From: Hippophae tibetana
Lineage: Eukaryota > Streptophyta > Magnoliopsida > Rosales > Elaeagnaceae
Assembly: GCA_037013495.1 (NCBI GenBank)
Contig: CM072812.1
Span: 77,607,840 to 77,671,839 of the forward strand
Direction of reading: 5' to 3'
Length of the DNA stretch: 64,000 bases
The first letter of the stretch is position 1, and each line of letters starts with the position of its first letter. The notes beneath the pieces were generated by a model. It was not told the DNA's origin and made no database searches. It was given only the letters and a program-made list of their open reading frames with translations. Shown piece by piece: positions 24,930-36,065 of this stretch. A program made the translations under genes and the position numbers.

Positions 24930-27174
24930 AAAAAAGGAAGAGTTGAGAATTATTTAGTTAGACCTTATAATTTAGGGAAGAGAGTGTCAGGAGAGAGAAC
25001 CGGAGTCATTCAAACCGGTTTAGCAGGCCCGATTTAGAATTTAGTGTAAATTCTTTTAAGAAAAAAATACTATGGTGGGTGGGTTGCTTTGGTTTGGTTT
25101 GTAGGCGTGTAAACTGATTTCAGTGATTAGAAAGATATGTAATTTTAGATTATTTAAAATTATCTTCTTCCTGTTTTTTTTTTTTTACTCGATTTTTTGC
25201 ATTAATTAAAATTTTAACATATTTGGGGAATAGGGGCATTTTAGGGAGTTTGAAACCGTTCTACCTTTAAATTTGGTGGCCGTTGGAAAACAAAAACGTT
25301 ATGAAGGAGCGTGAGGATAGGGAGCGTTATGTGCAAATATAGCGTAAAGTTCACGCCCTTCATTCAATCACTAGCGTTGAAAGCCAAGAGAATCTAACGG
25401 ATGTAATCAATCAATCAGGGAGTTGTAATTCCAATGTCAGAAATAGCCATTGAGGTGCATTGTGGTGTCCTGTCCTCTCGGTGCACTTTTATCAACGCTA
25501 TGCTTCTCGGCTTGTTTTTATTTACATTCTTTTTACACGTATTTACTAAAATTATATCTTTATTAAAAATAAATGAAGTATTTCATAAATATTTATTATT
25601 TATTTAATTTAATATTAAAATTTATATAAAATTATCAGATGAAGTTTGTTAATTACTTAATATAAATATAATAACTGTGTTTCAAAGTAAGATTTTATAA
25701 AAAAAAAAATGTATATTTGGTGTGATATGTGTTACTTAAAAAATAATAATTTTAAAAAAAATTAAAATTAATTTTGATACTTTATTTTTTTAGATTTTAT
25801 CAAAATCTTATACTAAATCACTTAATTATTAATAAATATATAAAAATGTATTCAGTTTTCCTAAATTTTGAAATAATTTATATTTCATCCTTTTTGAAAC
25901 AGTATCAAAGTTAGAACTTCTATATTTAAATTCTAAGAGCACTGATTATTAAATTTTGAGTATTTTTTTTATGCATAGAGCATAAATACAAATAAATAAT
26001 AAACGTATAAAAATATAATCGAGATTATTATCTTGACGAACGGTTGAAATTTAAAAAAAATTAATTTTTTAATTTTTTTTATAACAAATATAACTTTGAT
26101 GTCTCATTTTCTTGCATTTAAGACAGTGGATATTGTAATTGAATTAATTTGAACAATCGTATTCCATTATATAATTGATAAAGATTTAATATCTTGATTC
26201 AAATAATCTCTCTCCTCAAATTAATGTCGTAATATGGAATCTTATTTTGAAATAATTCAAATTTTATTTAAATAATTTTGTCCTCATTCTAATAATATTA
26301 AAACGAAGAATTTATTTGTTGTGAATATTAAGTGCATAAAGGCCAAGGTTGACAGAATATACCGAGTCCTCGAAAAGTCCAGCCGGATTCAGGTCTTTAT
26401 AAATTTGGGCATAGAAATGCCTTGCGTGCAACTTGAAACAAAGATTTGAGATAATATTAGCAAATTCTTTATTTGTTTAAATAAAATCAAGACATTATTA
26501 CTAGAAATAAAAATTCAACGGTTTTGGTCAACAGAATTAATAAATAATGAAATTAATATTTGTTAATTTTTTATTTTTTTTGTAAGTGAAGAAAATGTTT
26601 GTTGAGTAAGTAACTGTTTGTCCAACGCATGTAGTGGATGACTCCAATGCGCATGCCACTTATCTCCACATGTCTAACAATTATATTGCGTAGACTTCAA
26701 TCAAAAACGTTGGCCACTAGAGTCAAATGGGACAATTTCAAAGTCACTTTTATCTTTAGAATCACTTCTCAGTAGAATCACTTGTATCTTTAGAATCACT
26801 TCAAAGTATTTTTAAAATAAATATTTATTCGTTGATACACCAACACATATACATTCATAATATTTGAAAATCATTACTTAAAAACCTACTATCATTTTAT
26901 TACAAGGAAAAGAAATTTATATTAAATATTTAATAACAAGAACCACTTGCATTAGTTATTATTTAGTTATTCAAATAAATATGTAAGTGGGAAGCAGTAA
27001 GCAATAAGTTTCAAGTATTTTCTTTTATTAAATTTTTTTTAAAATAAATTATAACTCTAAAAATGCATAAAAACCAAGCTCAGTACTATATATGGTATGA
27101 TCATTAGTATTATAAAATAATAGTGTTAAATTAAAAAAATGATTAAATCTTTGTATATTAAGATATCGTAGAGA

Positions 27175-27201
27175 ATCACGTGTCGTACGCTACCACGTGA
27201 T
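27175..27201. promoter_or_regulatory. Two inverted G-boxes
   Basis: CACGTG occurs at 27177-27182 and 27194-27199 inside an inverted arrangement ATCACGTG...CACGTGAT. A further ACGTG core lies near 27239. G-boxes bind bZIP and bHLH factors in plants. No gene is recognised directly downstream, so the function is open. Confidence 0.4.
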
Positions 27202-27913
27202 GTTAGCCCCAACCAACTAAAAAGGTTGAGTGGCAATTACGTGATGGCCATCTCTCACCGGTTTTCAACCACTCTCATAACTTCTGCATTAGTGCAACAA
27301 ATATTAATTTAAAGTATGCTAACCTTCCTTCTCTTCATGTTACCCAATTTTGCTTTTGTTAGCCACTTCTCTTAATTTTTGTTTAAGCGTTTTTAATATT
27401 TTGTTAGTTCTTACTTCTTTGTAGATTTTGAATTTTGATACCCAATTTACACAAAGAAACCATTTTAGTCTTTTGGGTTGTTTTTTTTTTAAATCAAACT
27501 AGTATTAGTTGAATATGAGACTTGAAGTGAAGATGATTAATGAGTCTTTACATTTTAGTTTTTATTTTATTTTAAATATATTTAATTTTGTATTTATGTA
27601 AAATGAGAACGATTTTATAAAATTTGATCTGTTTAACATTCATCAAATTTGGCACTATTAAAGGATAATTTGTGAATTGGAGTGTTTATTTTTTAATAAA
27701 TAAGAAACTATAATGTTAATTAATTATAATTAAGAGATTAGTGGCTAACAAATAATCCATGAAGATTAGATTCTTATAAGTCTTATAAAGGTTGTTCCGG
27801 ATGTTTGTAGTTAAATATAATAAAAAATATAAATATGAAATTAATAAATTCATCTTCAAATTTATGTGTCAAGTAAGTTTTGTTAGAAAGAAATAAAGAA
27901 ATTAATAATGAGT

Positions 27914-27931
27914 GAGAGAGAGAGAGAGAGA
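27914..27931 (+). repeat. (GA)n microsatellite
   Basis: Nine GA units. Confidence 0.9.
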
Positions 27932-29422
27932 AGGTTTGTGTTTGGTTTCATATAACAATTTTATTTTAGTTTTAAATGAAATATATAGGGAAGGGAATCT
28001 AAACCAATAAAATACAATGATGGTATTGATAGGGATGGGTGGATTTTATTGAATTAATTGAGTTAACGAAGAAGGTCAAACAATTTGAGCAGGCCTTTTA
28101 TTTAAAATCAAGATTGTGTGCATTATTACATTGTGCCATCCATTTGGAAAATACAAAGAGAAAAATATCATTGCTGTCTCTCATCAATCCCATTATCCAC
28201 CATTTGGTGTTAATGACTAGTGATTGTGCCCACCTCTTCCTTTACTCTATCTTTTTTCATGCAATTGTATGGTGACAAAATCTTTGGCTAACTCAGGGCG
28301 AAACTTTATGGGAATTGGATGGGATCATAGTCTTGATAAAAAAAATTTACAAAAAAAATAAAAAAATTATTTATATGTATGTTTCTAATATTAAATAAAT
28401 ATTTTACTTATAATAATATATTATATTTATTTTTTTTGCGTGGGAATTTTGATAAATCGTTATATATATATCGATAATATTTAATGGACATTTAGATAAA
28501 AATGATATAAATAAATCGTGAGTAAAATAATTAAATATATGTAATTTTATTCAAATATTTATCAAATATTAATTGGTTGTATATATATGTTATAATAATA
28601 TATGTTATATAAAAATATTTCTTAAATCTAAAAATAATTTATATACTTAAATTTAATTCATGATAACAAAATAATAGTGTCAAACATTATAATTTTTTTA
28701 AAAAAATCATGATAATTTTTAAAACTAAAACTATTAAGGTTTTTCATTAATATATTCAAAGTTTTTCGTATTTTGTTTAACTTTAAATTTTTATTACCTT
28801 TAATATTATATTATTTTACATTTTATTTTATTAATTTTTTAATATTTTTTTGATAATTTTCGTCTATTTTTATTTTTTAACAATATATATTTTTAAATAT
28901 ACACTTAAGGTTAAAATCTTAAATCAAATATTATTCTTTATATTTTAATACATTTTTTTAGTTATAGTTTTTAACACTTATACATATATGATAGTAATAT
29001 TTATTAAATTATTATATTTTTATATTTTTATTTATGTTAGATAATTTTTGTTATAAGTTATAATAAGTTAATTCTATGTCTATTTTATAACATAATATGA
29101 AAGTTGTCTTTAATTAAGAAAAATTCACTATAATTCTTAACCTTTTAATATATATATTATAATATATTTTTACTCATAAATATAATTTTTTATTTTATAT
29201 AAAAAAATTACATTTTAATCCCCTCATAATTATTTTCTAACTCATCTAATTCCAACCCTGTGCTAACCCTTTCTTAAAGAGGTTTAATCTTATCCCTAAA
29301 ACATGATATATATATATATATATTATGAATCTAATTATAAGGAGATAATAAGAGAAATAGAATAGAGAATGAAAATAATGAAATAATAGTGAATATAATT
29401 CTTATTATTTTACATGTAGAAT

Positions 29423-31983
29423 TTGGGTATCAATATAAATTTTTATAATAAGAACCTGAGCGAATTAAGGCCACAATTGAAACAGGAAGAATATTCGAAG
29501 GTTGAGAGTTCATTTCAAATGCCTAGTCCACCGATATTGGATAATTTCCCATTTAGATTGTTACACATAACATATACTCCCTACTCACAAAAACATGAAG
29601 GTGTTGTAGAACAATACCCCCATACAACTCCAAACCCTAATTTTACTCCAAGGTCTTCCCAAATGAATCCACCAATTCATGAACATACATCCTTTCCAAA
29701 TCCACAGTTTGACTCTAATGATATCTTCGACAAAAAATTAAAATATATAAAGGAGAAGATGTGGGCTAAAATGAATGATAGACTTAAAAGGCAAGATAAG
29801 CTTAGACCTTGGGGTGATATCAAAAATGTTTGTAATCAGTTGTCAACCTCACCTTTTTTAGATGCCCTAGAATTAACCATACCCCCTCCAAAATTTAATG
29901 CTCCTAAATGCGTTGCTTATAAAGGGACAAAAGACTTGGTGGCTCATGTTCTCCAATTTAAGATGGTCATAGCTACCGTAAGACTTTCTAAAGAGCTAAA
30001 GAGAAGCGATGTATTGCAAGTTATTTGCTGCTACTTTCCAAGAAATCGTGCAATAATGGTTCGTAGAATTGCCTCCTAAAAGTATAAATAGCTTTGATGC
30101 TTTAGTAAAGGTGTTTATTACCAATAATGCATGCAATAAACCCATAAGAAAGGAGTCTCATCACTTATTTTTAATAATCCAAGAGGAGGAGGAGACAATT
30201 GAAGTTTATATGAGGAGGTTTAAGATAGAAAAAATGGAAATTTCTCAATGTCTCGACTCTATAGCAATTGAGGCTTTCCGTAAAGGAATCAAGTATGATA
30301 CTGGCATTTTTATTGAATTAACAAAAACAACCCTTTAATCTTTGGAGATGGTCTACGAAGAAACCCAAAAATTCGTAAATGTGGAAAGAGAAATTAAATC
30401 CACTAAAAGAGTGATTAATGGAAGTATGAATAAACCTACCTCGAGTAAAAGAGAAGATAATAAAAGGTATGTCAGGGAGAGGCATTCGAACCCTCCTCGT
30501 TTTAAACTTATGATCACACCAAGGATAGGCTCAGGGACTTGGGGTCGTGCATTATCCCCTTTCAAAGGTCCACTTTAATGGGTCTCGTTGACAAAGGTAG
30601 TGCAACGAATGAAGCATCTTAATAATGTCAATTAATCACCACTTATGAAGGCTTCACTCAGAAACCCAAACAAATATTGCATAACCATAAAGACACGGGA
30701 CATTGGACCAGAGATTACCGACACCTTAAATAGGAGATTGAACATTTTCTTTCGGAAGAACATCTATGGGACATTATTAATAGAGTAGAAAGTCCACCAA
30801 GAAGGAAACCTAGGAGGTAGCAACCCCATTCAAAAAGGTAGAACACCCCAAATCCAACTCCTAGGGATGCAAACAGAACTAATCATGTTTCACTAGGGGA
30901 TGTTCAAATAGTTTATACCATACATAATGGACCTACTATAGCCGGTCATTCCAAGAAAAGATATGCAAGGGAAGCAAGAGACATGAATCAATTGGTTTAT
31001 AGTTTGAGACCAGAAGGATCTATTTACCCTATCACTTTTGATAGACGAGAAGTTCTGTAGCCTCATGATGACCCTTTGGTCATTAGAGTTAAGATTGCAC
31101 ATTGTGAAGTGCGTAGTATTTTTGTAGATAATGGTAGTTCTTTGGATTTATTGTACTTGTTCGCCTTATTAGATATGAGGATCGACCCTAAAGAGATTAC
31201 GCAACAAAAAATTTTGTTTGTGGGTTTCAACGGAAATGTAACCATGTCAGTAATGATTATACGCTTATCAATCTCCATGGAAAGAGCAATAATTCTTACA
31301 AATTTTATGGTTTTAAAACCCCCCACATCTTATAATGCAATTTGAGGTCAACCATGGATCCATAAAATGAAAGAAATACCTTCCATGGACCAACAACTTA
31401 TTAAATATCTCACTATCAAAGGGAGTAAAGAAATTAAGGGAGAACAAGATATGGTGAGGAGTTGTTATAATGTTGCCATGAAAAACACATTATCTTTATC
31501 ATTGAAATAGCAATTAAAGAACAAAAACCGTTCAAGTCAGAGGAGAATGCCATAAATAAGGGGACATACTATAATAGTAAACCCCAATGATTATGAAGCG
31601 ATTCACATAGGAGATCCAGTTGATGACAAATATGTGAAGATCAACTCAAAATTGACCCTTTTGTTGAAAGCTACATTTAGTTATTTTCTATGGAATAACG
31701 TTGACCTTTTTGCATGGAAGCCTAAAGATATGTCTGATCCTGACATCATTTCCCATAAATTATGCGTTAACCACACCAAAAAGCAAGTCAAGCAAAGAAA
31801 ACATTAGTTCACCCAAGATAAGAGTGATATCATAAAAAAACAAAGTCAATTCTTTGAAAAACGTGGCCTGGGTTCATGAGGTCACATACCAACTTGGTTA
31901 TCGAATGTGATGTTAGTAGATAAACCAAGAGGGAACATCAGATTGTGTGTTGATTTCACAGACTTACAAAAGGTGAAATTGAT
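29423..31983 (+). pseudogene. Truncated Ty3-gypsy element: gag, protease and start of reverse transcriptase
   Basis: The first frame (29423-30079) and the overlapping frame at 30069-30338 together contain a retrotransposon gag domain (YKGTKDLVAHVLQFK; then PPKSINSFDALVKVF, EETIEVYMRRF). After a stop, a continuation at 30342-30520 carries the usual lysine-rich gag end. The protease region at 31060-31350 has FVDNGSSLDLLY, the DNGSS active-site form frequent in plant gypsy elements, and PTSYNAI followed by a stop where the family has a G-R-P-W type ending. The reverse transcriptase start (WLSNVMLVDKPRGNIRLCVDF) lies near 31890-31965. The coding similarity then breaks off abruptly at about 31983. 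Multiple stops and frameshifts make it a dead relic lacking RNase H and integrase. No LTR was identified. Confidence 0.85.
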
Positions 31984-32039
31984 GTTTTGTACATAATTCT
32001 CTACATAGTAAACATTTAAGCACCAAAAAAGTTTGTATA

Positions 32040-32390
32040 AAATGATATTTATATTTTTATATATTTTATATTTTGATTTCTTTATTTTTAATTTTTATAA
32101 TTTAGTCCTCTTACTTTTATCCTTACAATTCAATACCTTTATTTTTTAATTTTTATGCTTTAGTGTCCTTTTTTTAATACTTTTGAAGTATAAATTCAAG
32201 TCTATATCAAATTTTGAGCTAAATGTGTGAAATTAAAAAGTATTAGGGATCAAATTAAAAGAAAAATAAGTGATTGAGGACTAAAATGCTAGAAATAAAA
32301 TTAAAAGGATCAAATAAAAAAATCAAGTTGTAAAAAATAAAAAGAGATATAAAGATTATTTTAATAATTCAACCATCTATAGTTTGTTAT
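32040..32390. repeat. Palindromic foldback element (MITE-like)
   Basis: The left half has ATTTTGATTTCTTTATTTTTAA and TTTAGTCCTC. The right half read in reverse complement has CTTGATTTTTTTATTTGATCC and TTTAGTCCTC in the same order, with a centre near 32210. A similar palindromic stretch lies at 47755-47950. No target duplication was defined. Confidence 0.5.
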
Positions 32391-32698
32391 ATTAAACATC
32401 AATATTTATTACAATATGGTTTTTATATATATTAGTCTTATCCAATGTCAGATTTTGGGTCCAAAGAGAGAGTCTTATCCAGTGTGAGAGTCATGGGTCC
32501 AAAGAGATGTTTGATGAGGGAATTAGAATTTTTAAGTCATTCTAAGAAAACTCATGTTGTGTGCTTTTAGTTTGGAGTTTATCCCATGTTTGGTTGATTG
32601 GAATGGAATGATATCAGAATTGATTCCTTCAAATTTTATGTTTGGTTGGTCTAAAAAGTGATAATTGAATAAAATCGATTCCTAAAAGAGAATGAATC

Positions 32699-32845
32699 AT
32701 AATTCCTTATCCCTCTTTAAGGAATCATAATCCATTCTCCCTCTTTAAGGAATCATAATTCTTTCTCCCCCTTAAGGAATCATAATTCTTTCTCCCCCTT
32801 AAGGAATCATAATTATTTCTCCCCCTTAAGGAATCATGATTCCAT
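32699..32845 (+). repeat. Short tandem repeat inside MITE copy A
   Basis: Five units of about 27-31 bp built on CTTTAAGGAATCATAATTC / CCCTTAAGGAATCATAATT follow each other. Copy B has one corresponding unit only, near 49590-49635. Confidence 0.85.
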
Positions 32846-32885
32846 TCCCATCTCAATATTTTTCCAATTTTATCCCAATCACAAA

Positions 32886-33366
32886 TAAAACCCTAAACCT
32901 TAAACCTTAAACCATAAATCCTAAATCCTAAACCCTAAATCTCAAATCCTAAAACCCTAAACTCTATTTAGAAAAATAATAATTTTAAAACTAAACTTTA
33001 ACCCACAAATATAACCCTAAATCCCAAAACCCTATTTAACAAAATAATAATTTGAAACCCTAAACCTTAACCCATAAATATAACCCAAAATCCCAAAATC
33101 CCAAAATCCTAAACCCTAAACACTATTTAGAAAAATAATAGTTTTAACCCTGTACCTTAACCCATAAATATAACCCTAAACTCTAAACCCCAAATCCCTA
33201 AACATTATTTAGAAAAATAATAATTTGAAACCCTAAACCTTAACCTACAAATATAACCCTAAATCCTATTTAGAAAAATAATAATTTTAACCCTAAACCT
33301 TAACCCATAAATATAACCCTATATCCCAAATCCCAAATTCTATACCTCAAAACCCTAAACCCTATT
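32886..33366 (+). repeat. Telomere-like degenerate (CCCTAAA)n minisatellite
   Basis: CCCTAAA, CCTTAAA and CCCTAAAT heptamers alternate with a conserved spacer, TATTTAGAAAAATAATA, that occurs about six times at 60-95 bp spacing. The plant telomere unit is CCCTAAA. The interspersed spacer and the decay show this is interstitial, not a chromosome end. Confidence 0.85.
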
Positions 33367-33639
33367 TAGAAAAATAATGGTTTCAATAATATATTTTGTT
33401 TGTCGAAAAAATAATAATTAAATGATATTATTTAAATTTTACTGAATATAAGGATATTAAGATAATATATAGTATTTTCCATTTCATTTCAGTTGTAAAC
33501 CAAACAGTGTAATACTAATTTCTTGTTTGATTCAAATTGTCAAACCAAACAAAACTATTTTCTTTTCATTCATTCTCATTCCAATTCCGTTCTATTATAT
33601 GAACCAAATGTTATGTGTTCTTTTCTTCCTAAACCTTAA

Positions 33640-34371
33640 ATTGTTTTTTGGTAATACCTAAAACTATTTAGCTCAATCTTGTTGCAAGAATTTGCGGCAA
33701 AAAATCATATTATATATTTAAAATTTTGTGTATATCACATATTCTTACAAATTATCGTAATAACTAAATATAAAATTTTGTAGCAATTTTAAATCGTAGT
33801 TAAATTTATCGTCCATATTTTTCAAATTAGCCCCAAAAATTTAACTACGATTTCACATTTTCATAGCAAATTGTCACGAAAAATCATGAAAAACACTGAA
33901 AATATTTAACTATGAAATGTTGTAGGAATTTCGTTATGACTATTCATATTTTCATAGTAAATTTATTACAAAAAATGAAAATATTTGACTACGAAATGTT
34001 GAACTAATTTAGCTATGACTATTCATATATTCATGGTACAATATTTTACTATAAAATTGTTTTTTTTTAGCAAATTTGCTACAAATTTTCATAGTAAAAA
34101 TTGCTAAAATTTGTGATGTTCACAGTAAAGTTTCTACGAAATTAATAAAAAATATACAATTTTAGAGGTGTATGTCATTTAAGTGTAGACAAAATTTCAT
34201 AGTAAATTTGGCTAAGAATATTATATTTATAGCAAAATTTTCTTAACTACGAGGTTATAGTTACGAATTTGCTACAAACATGTTTGATAGTTATTAGAAA
34301 GTTTGTTATGAAATTGTCATCTATTACTACAAAAATTTTTTAGTTATAAGTTTGTTTTCTTGTAATGAGTG
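33640..34371. mobile_element. Non-autonomous CACTA-like element end with subterminal repeats
   Basis: The right end read inwards is CACTCATTACAAGAAAAC, close to CACTA-type termini. The interior is dense in short inverted motifs (TAGCAAATTTGCTAC, ACTACGAAATG, CATAGTAAATTT) typical of CACTA subterminal regions. It also has two direct copies of a unit of about 75 bp (about 33898 and 33980). No left terminus was found with certainty, and there is no coding capacity. Confidence 0.5.
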
Positions 34372-35339
34372 TATTGTTCTCTCTTATTAGGTGAATTGAT
34401 TGAATATCCACTGCATTACAATCTCACTTCTTAAGGTTTTTGGCTTGAATTTTGTTTTTGAGTGCTAGAGCCATAGATATTTTTCTCAATCTGGCAAGTG
34501 ATTTATATTGTAAATATTTTTTAAAATACTCGATTAATCTTTTTAACAAATAGTAATGAGTGTGATTTAAATTTATGATTTAAAATAAGAAGAAATAATG
34601 TTATCACAAGACCAATAAGTAAAGCACTTGTATAAATTGAACATTTGTTTGATTGATTAAATAGTTCTGTAATTACATTAATTAATATTTTTTTTGCTAG
34701 TAGATTTTTAACATCTATATTTTAAGTCTTAAATCCGAAAATTTCACCTTATATTATGGTAACATATATCGTTAAGCTATGATACCATTAGCCATTAATT
34801 CCTATTTTAAATCAAATTTTTTCAAAAAGGTTTGTTTCTAAATTGAATTCATTTCATCCACGTTCACTTCTTCTTATTTCTTTTAAAAAATAAAAAATAA
34901 ATATATTTTTTAGGACATTTAAGCGTATTACTTATAATTTTGGGTTTATAATTGATCTTTTAAATAAATAAGACATATTATTCATTATGATGCAAAAAAA
35001 ATTGAATTTATTATTTATTGTAAATCTTCATAATATTCAAGTTATTAAAAAAGTCTTCAATTATGATAATACAAAATAATATCAAATAATATAGTGTTAG
35101 TGTTGGCTTAACACATGACTTTATGTCAATGTTCTTAAGATGTTACTTGCCTCCATCAACCTCATGTTGTTTACATTTTATATTAATGAAGGCAATCACA
35201 AAGCACATTTGTCTTTGAAAAATACTCAAAATAATTAATATTATAAATTGTAATATTTAGAACATTAATTTTATTTGTATATAAATGATTGTGGGGGAAA
35301 ATATTATTAAAGAACATTAATTAAATCATACATAACAAA
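34372..35339. other. AT-rich spacer
   Basis: No gene is seen. A stretch at 34555-34625 (TTATCACAAGACCAATAAG) faintly resembles a decayed SINE in reverse orientation, but this cannot be supported. Confidence 0.5.
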
Positions 35340-36065
35340 CGATATAATCAGGTAAATCTATATAGAACTCCTATTTATGTGCTAATATCTTTGGGTTGCT
35401 TATGAATCCAACTCGGTAACGAACAATGGATTAGTAAAGTGAAGAGTAAAGTGCTATAAACCTTGAGGATCACCCTCAATCATGAGCCACCAATAATCAC
35501 CCTAAGACACATAGTCCAACACAAATATCAAATCGTGTACATGAGATACATAGTCAAACCACATATGTGCACAACTAAAAATTTGATATCTCAGCCCAAT
35601 AACCATCCCAAACTCTCAATGTTGTGTTTCACATAAAAAAAACCTTGAACTTTACACTTAAGCACATTATTTTTCCCATAGCACTGAAGTAAAAATATGT
35701 ACGCCTTCAAAAATAATTTATTTAGCAAATGTATTTCTTAGTGAAAATTTTGGCAGAGTTTTGATATAATTTTTATGGGTAAGGAGAGGAGAAATAAAGG
35801 GGTATTTATAAAAATAATTCCAATGACCGAACTACCTTGCCATGGCCTTACCAAAAAAAATATGATTTTATATTCATTTCATAGCATGCATACTAAACAA
35901 CCAACCTCGTGGTGTGCGAAAAACATGATTTCATCCACATTGCTCATAACTATATGTGTGTGTGCATTATTGATCCACATTAACCAACTTTATACAAAGG
36001 AAGACAATGCACTAAATAAAGTAAACAGATTTTATGTTTTGCATGCAAAAATCCAACACATAGAT
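35340..36065 (-). repeat. Copia LTR relic related to 5572-6547
   Basis: The last 180 bases (AGCATGCATACTAAAC ... ACACTAAATAAA-like ... CCAACACATAGATA ... AGTACAA) line up with 6370-6565 in the same orientation. Both also have a minus-strand TATAAATACC box (here about 35803-35812, there about 6080-6090). The left boundary is uncertain because similarity fades. Confidence 0.5.

Larger units (their letters stand above)
24930..29422. other. GATA 3' flank and AT-rich spacer
   Basis: The 3' untranslated region probably covers about 24930-25200. A somewhat GC-richer unique stretch lies at 25240-25520, and short direct repeats of a TATCTTTAGAATCACTT motif lie at 26748-26803. The 78-codon frame at 28039 is not recognised and is probably chance. 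No gene is supported. Confidence 0.6.
32582..33615 (-). mobile_element. Harbinger/Tourist-like MITE with telomere-like minisatellite, copy A
   Basis: The ends are imperfect inverted repeats built on ATGTTTGGTT / ACATTTGGTT, and TTA precedes the left end (32579-32581). The right-hand triplet is not conserved. The terminal 120-200 bp on each side align well with the opposite ends of the copy at 48811-49742, so the two are one family in opposite orientation. The interior is a minisatellite of CCCTAAA-like units mixed with a TATTTAGAAAAATAATAA motif. No transposase is present, so mobilisation would need a Harbinger transposase from elsewhere. Confidence 0.7.

Noticed and set aside
28039..28275. 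78-codon frame as a gene
   Set aside because: No family resemblance and no splice or promoter context; of a size expected by chance.
32886..33366. True telomere or chromosome-end sequence
   Set aside because: The repeats are degenerate, interrupted by a recurring AT-rich spacer and enclosed by transposon ends.
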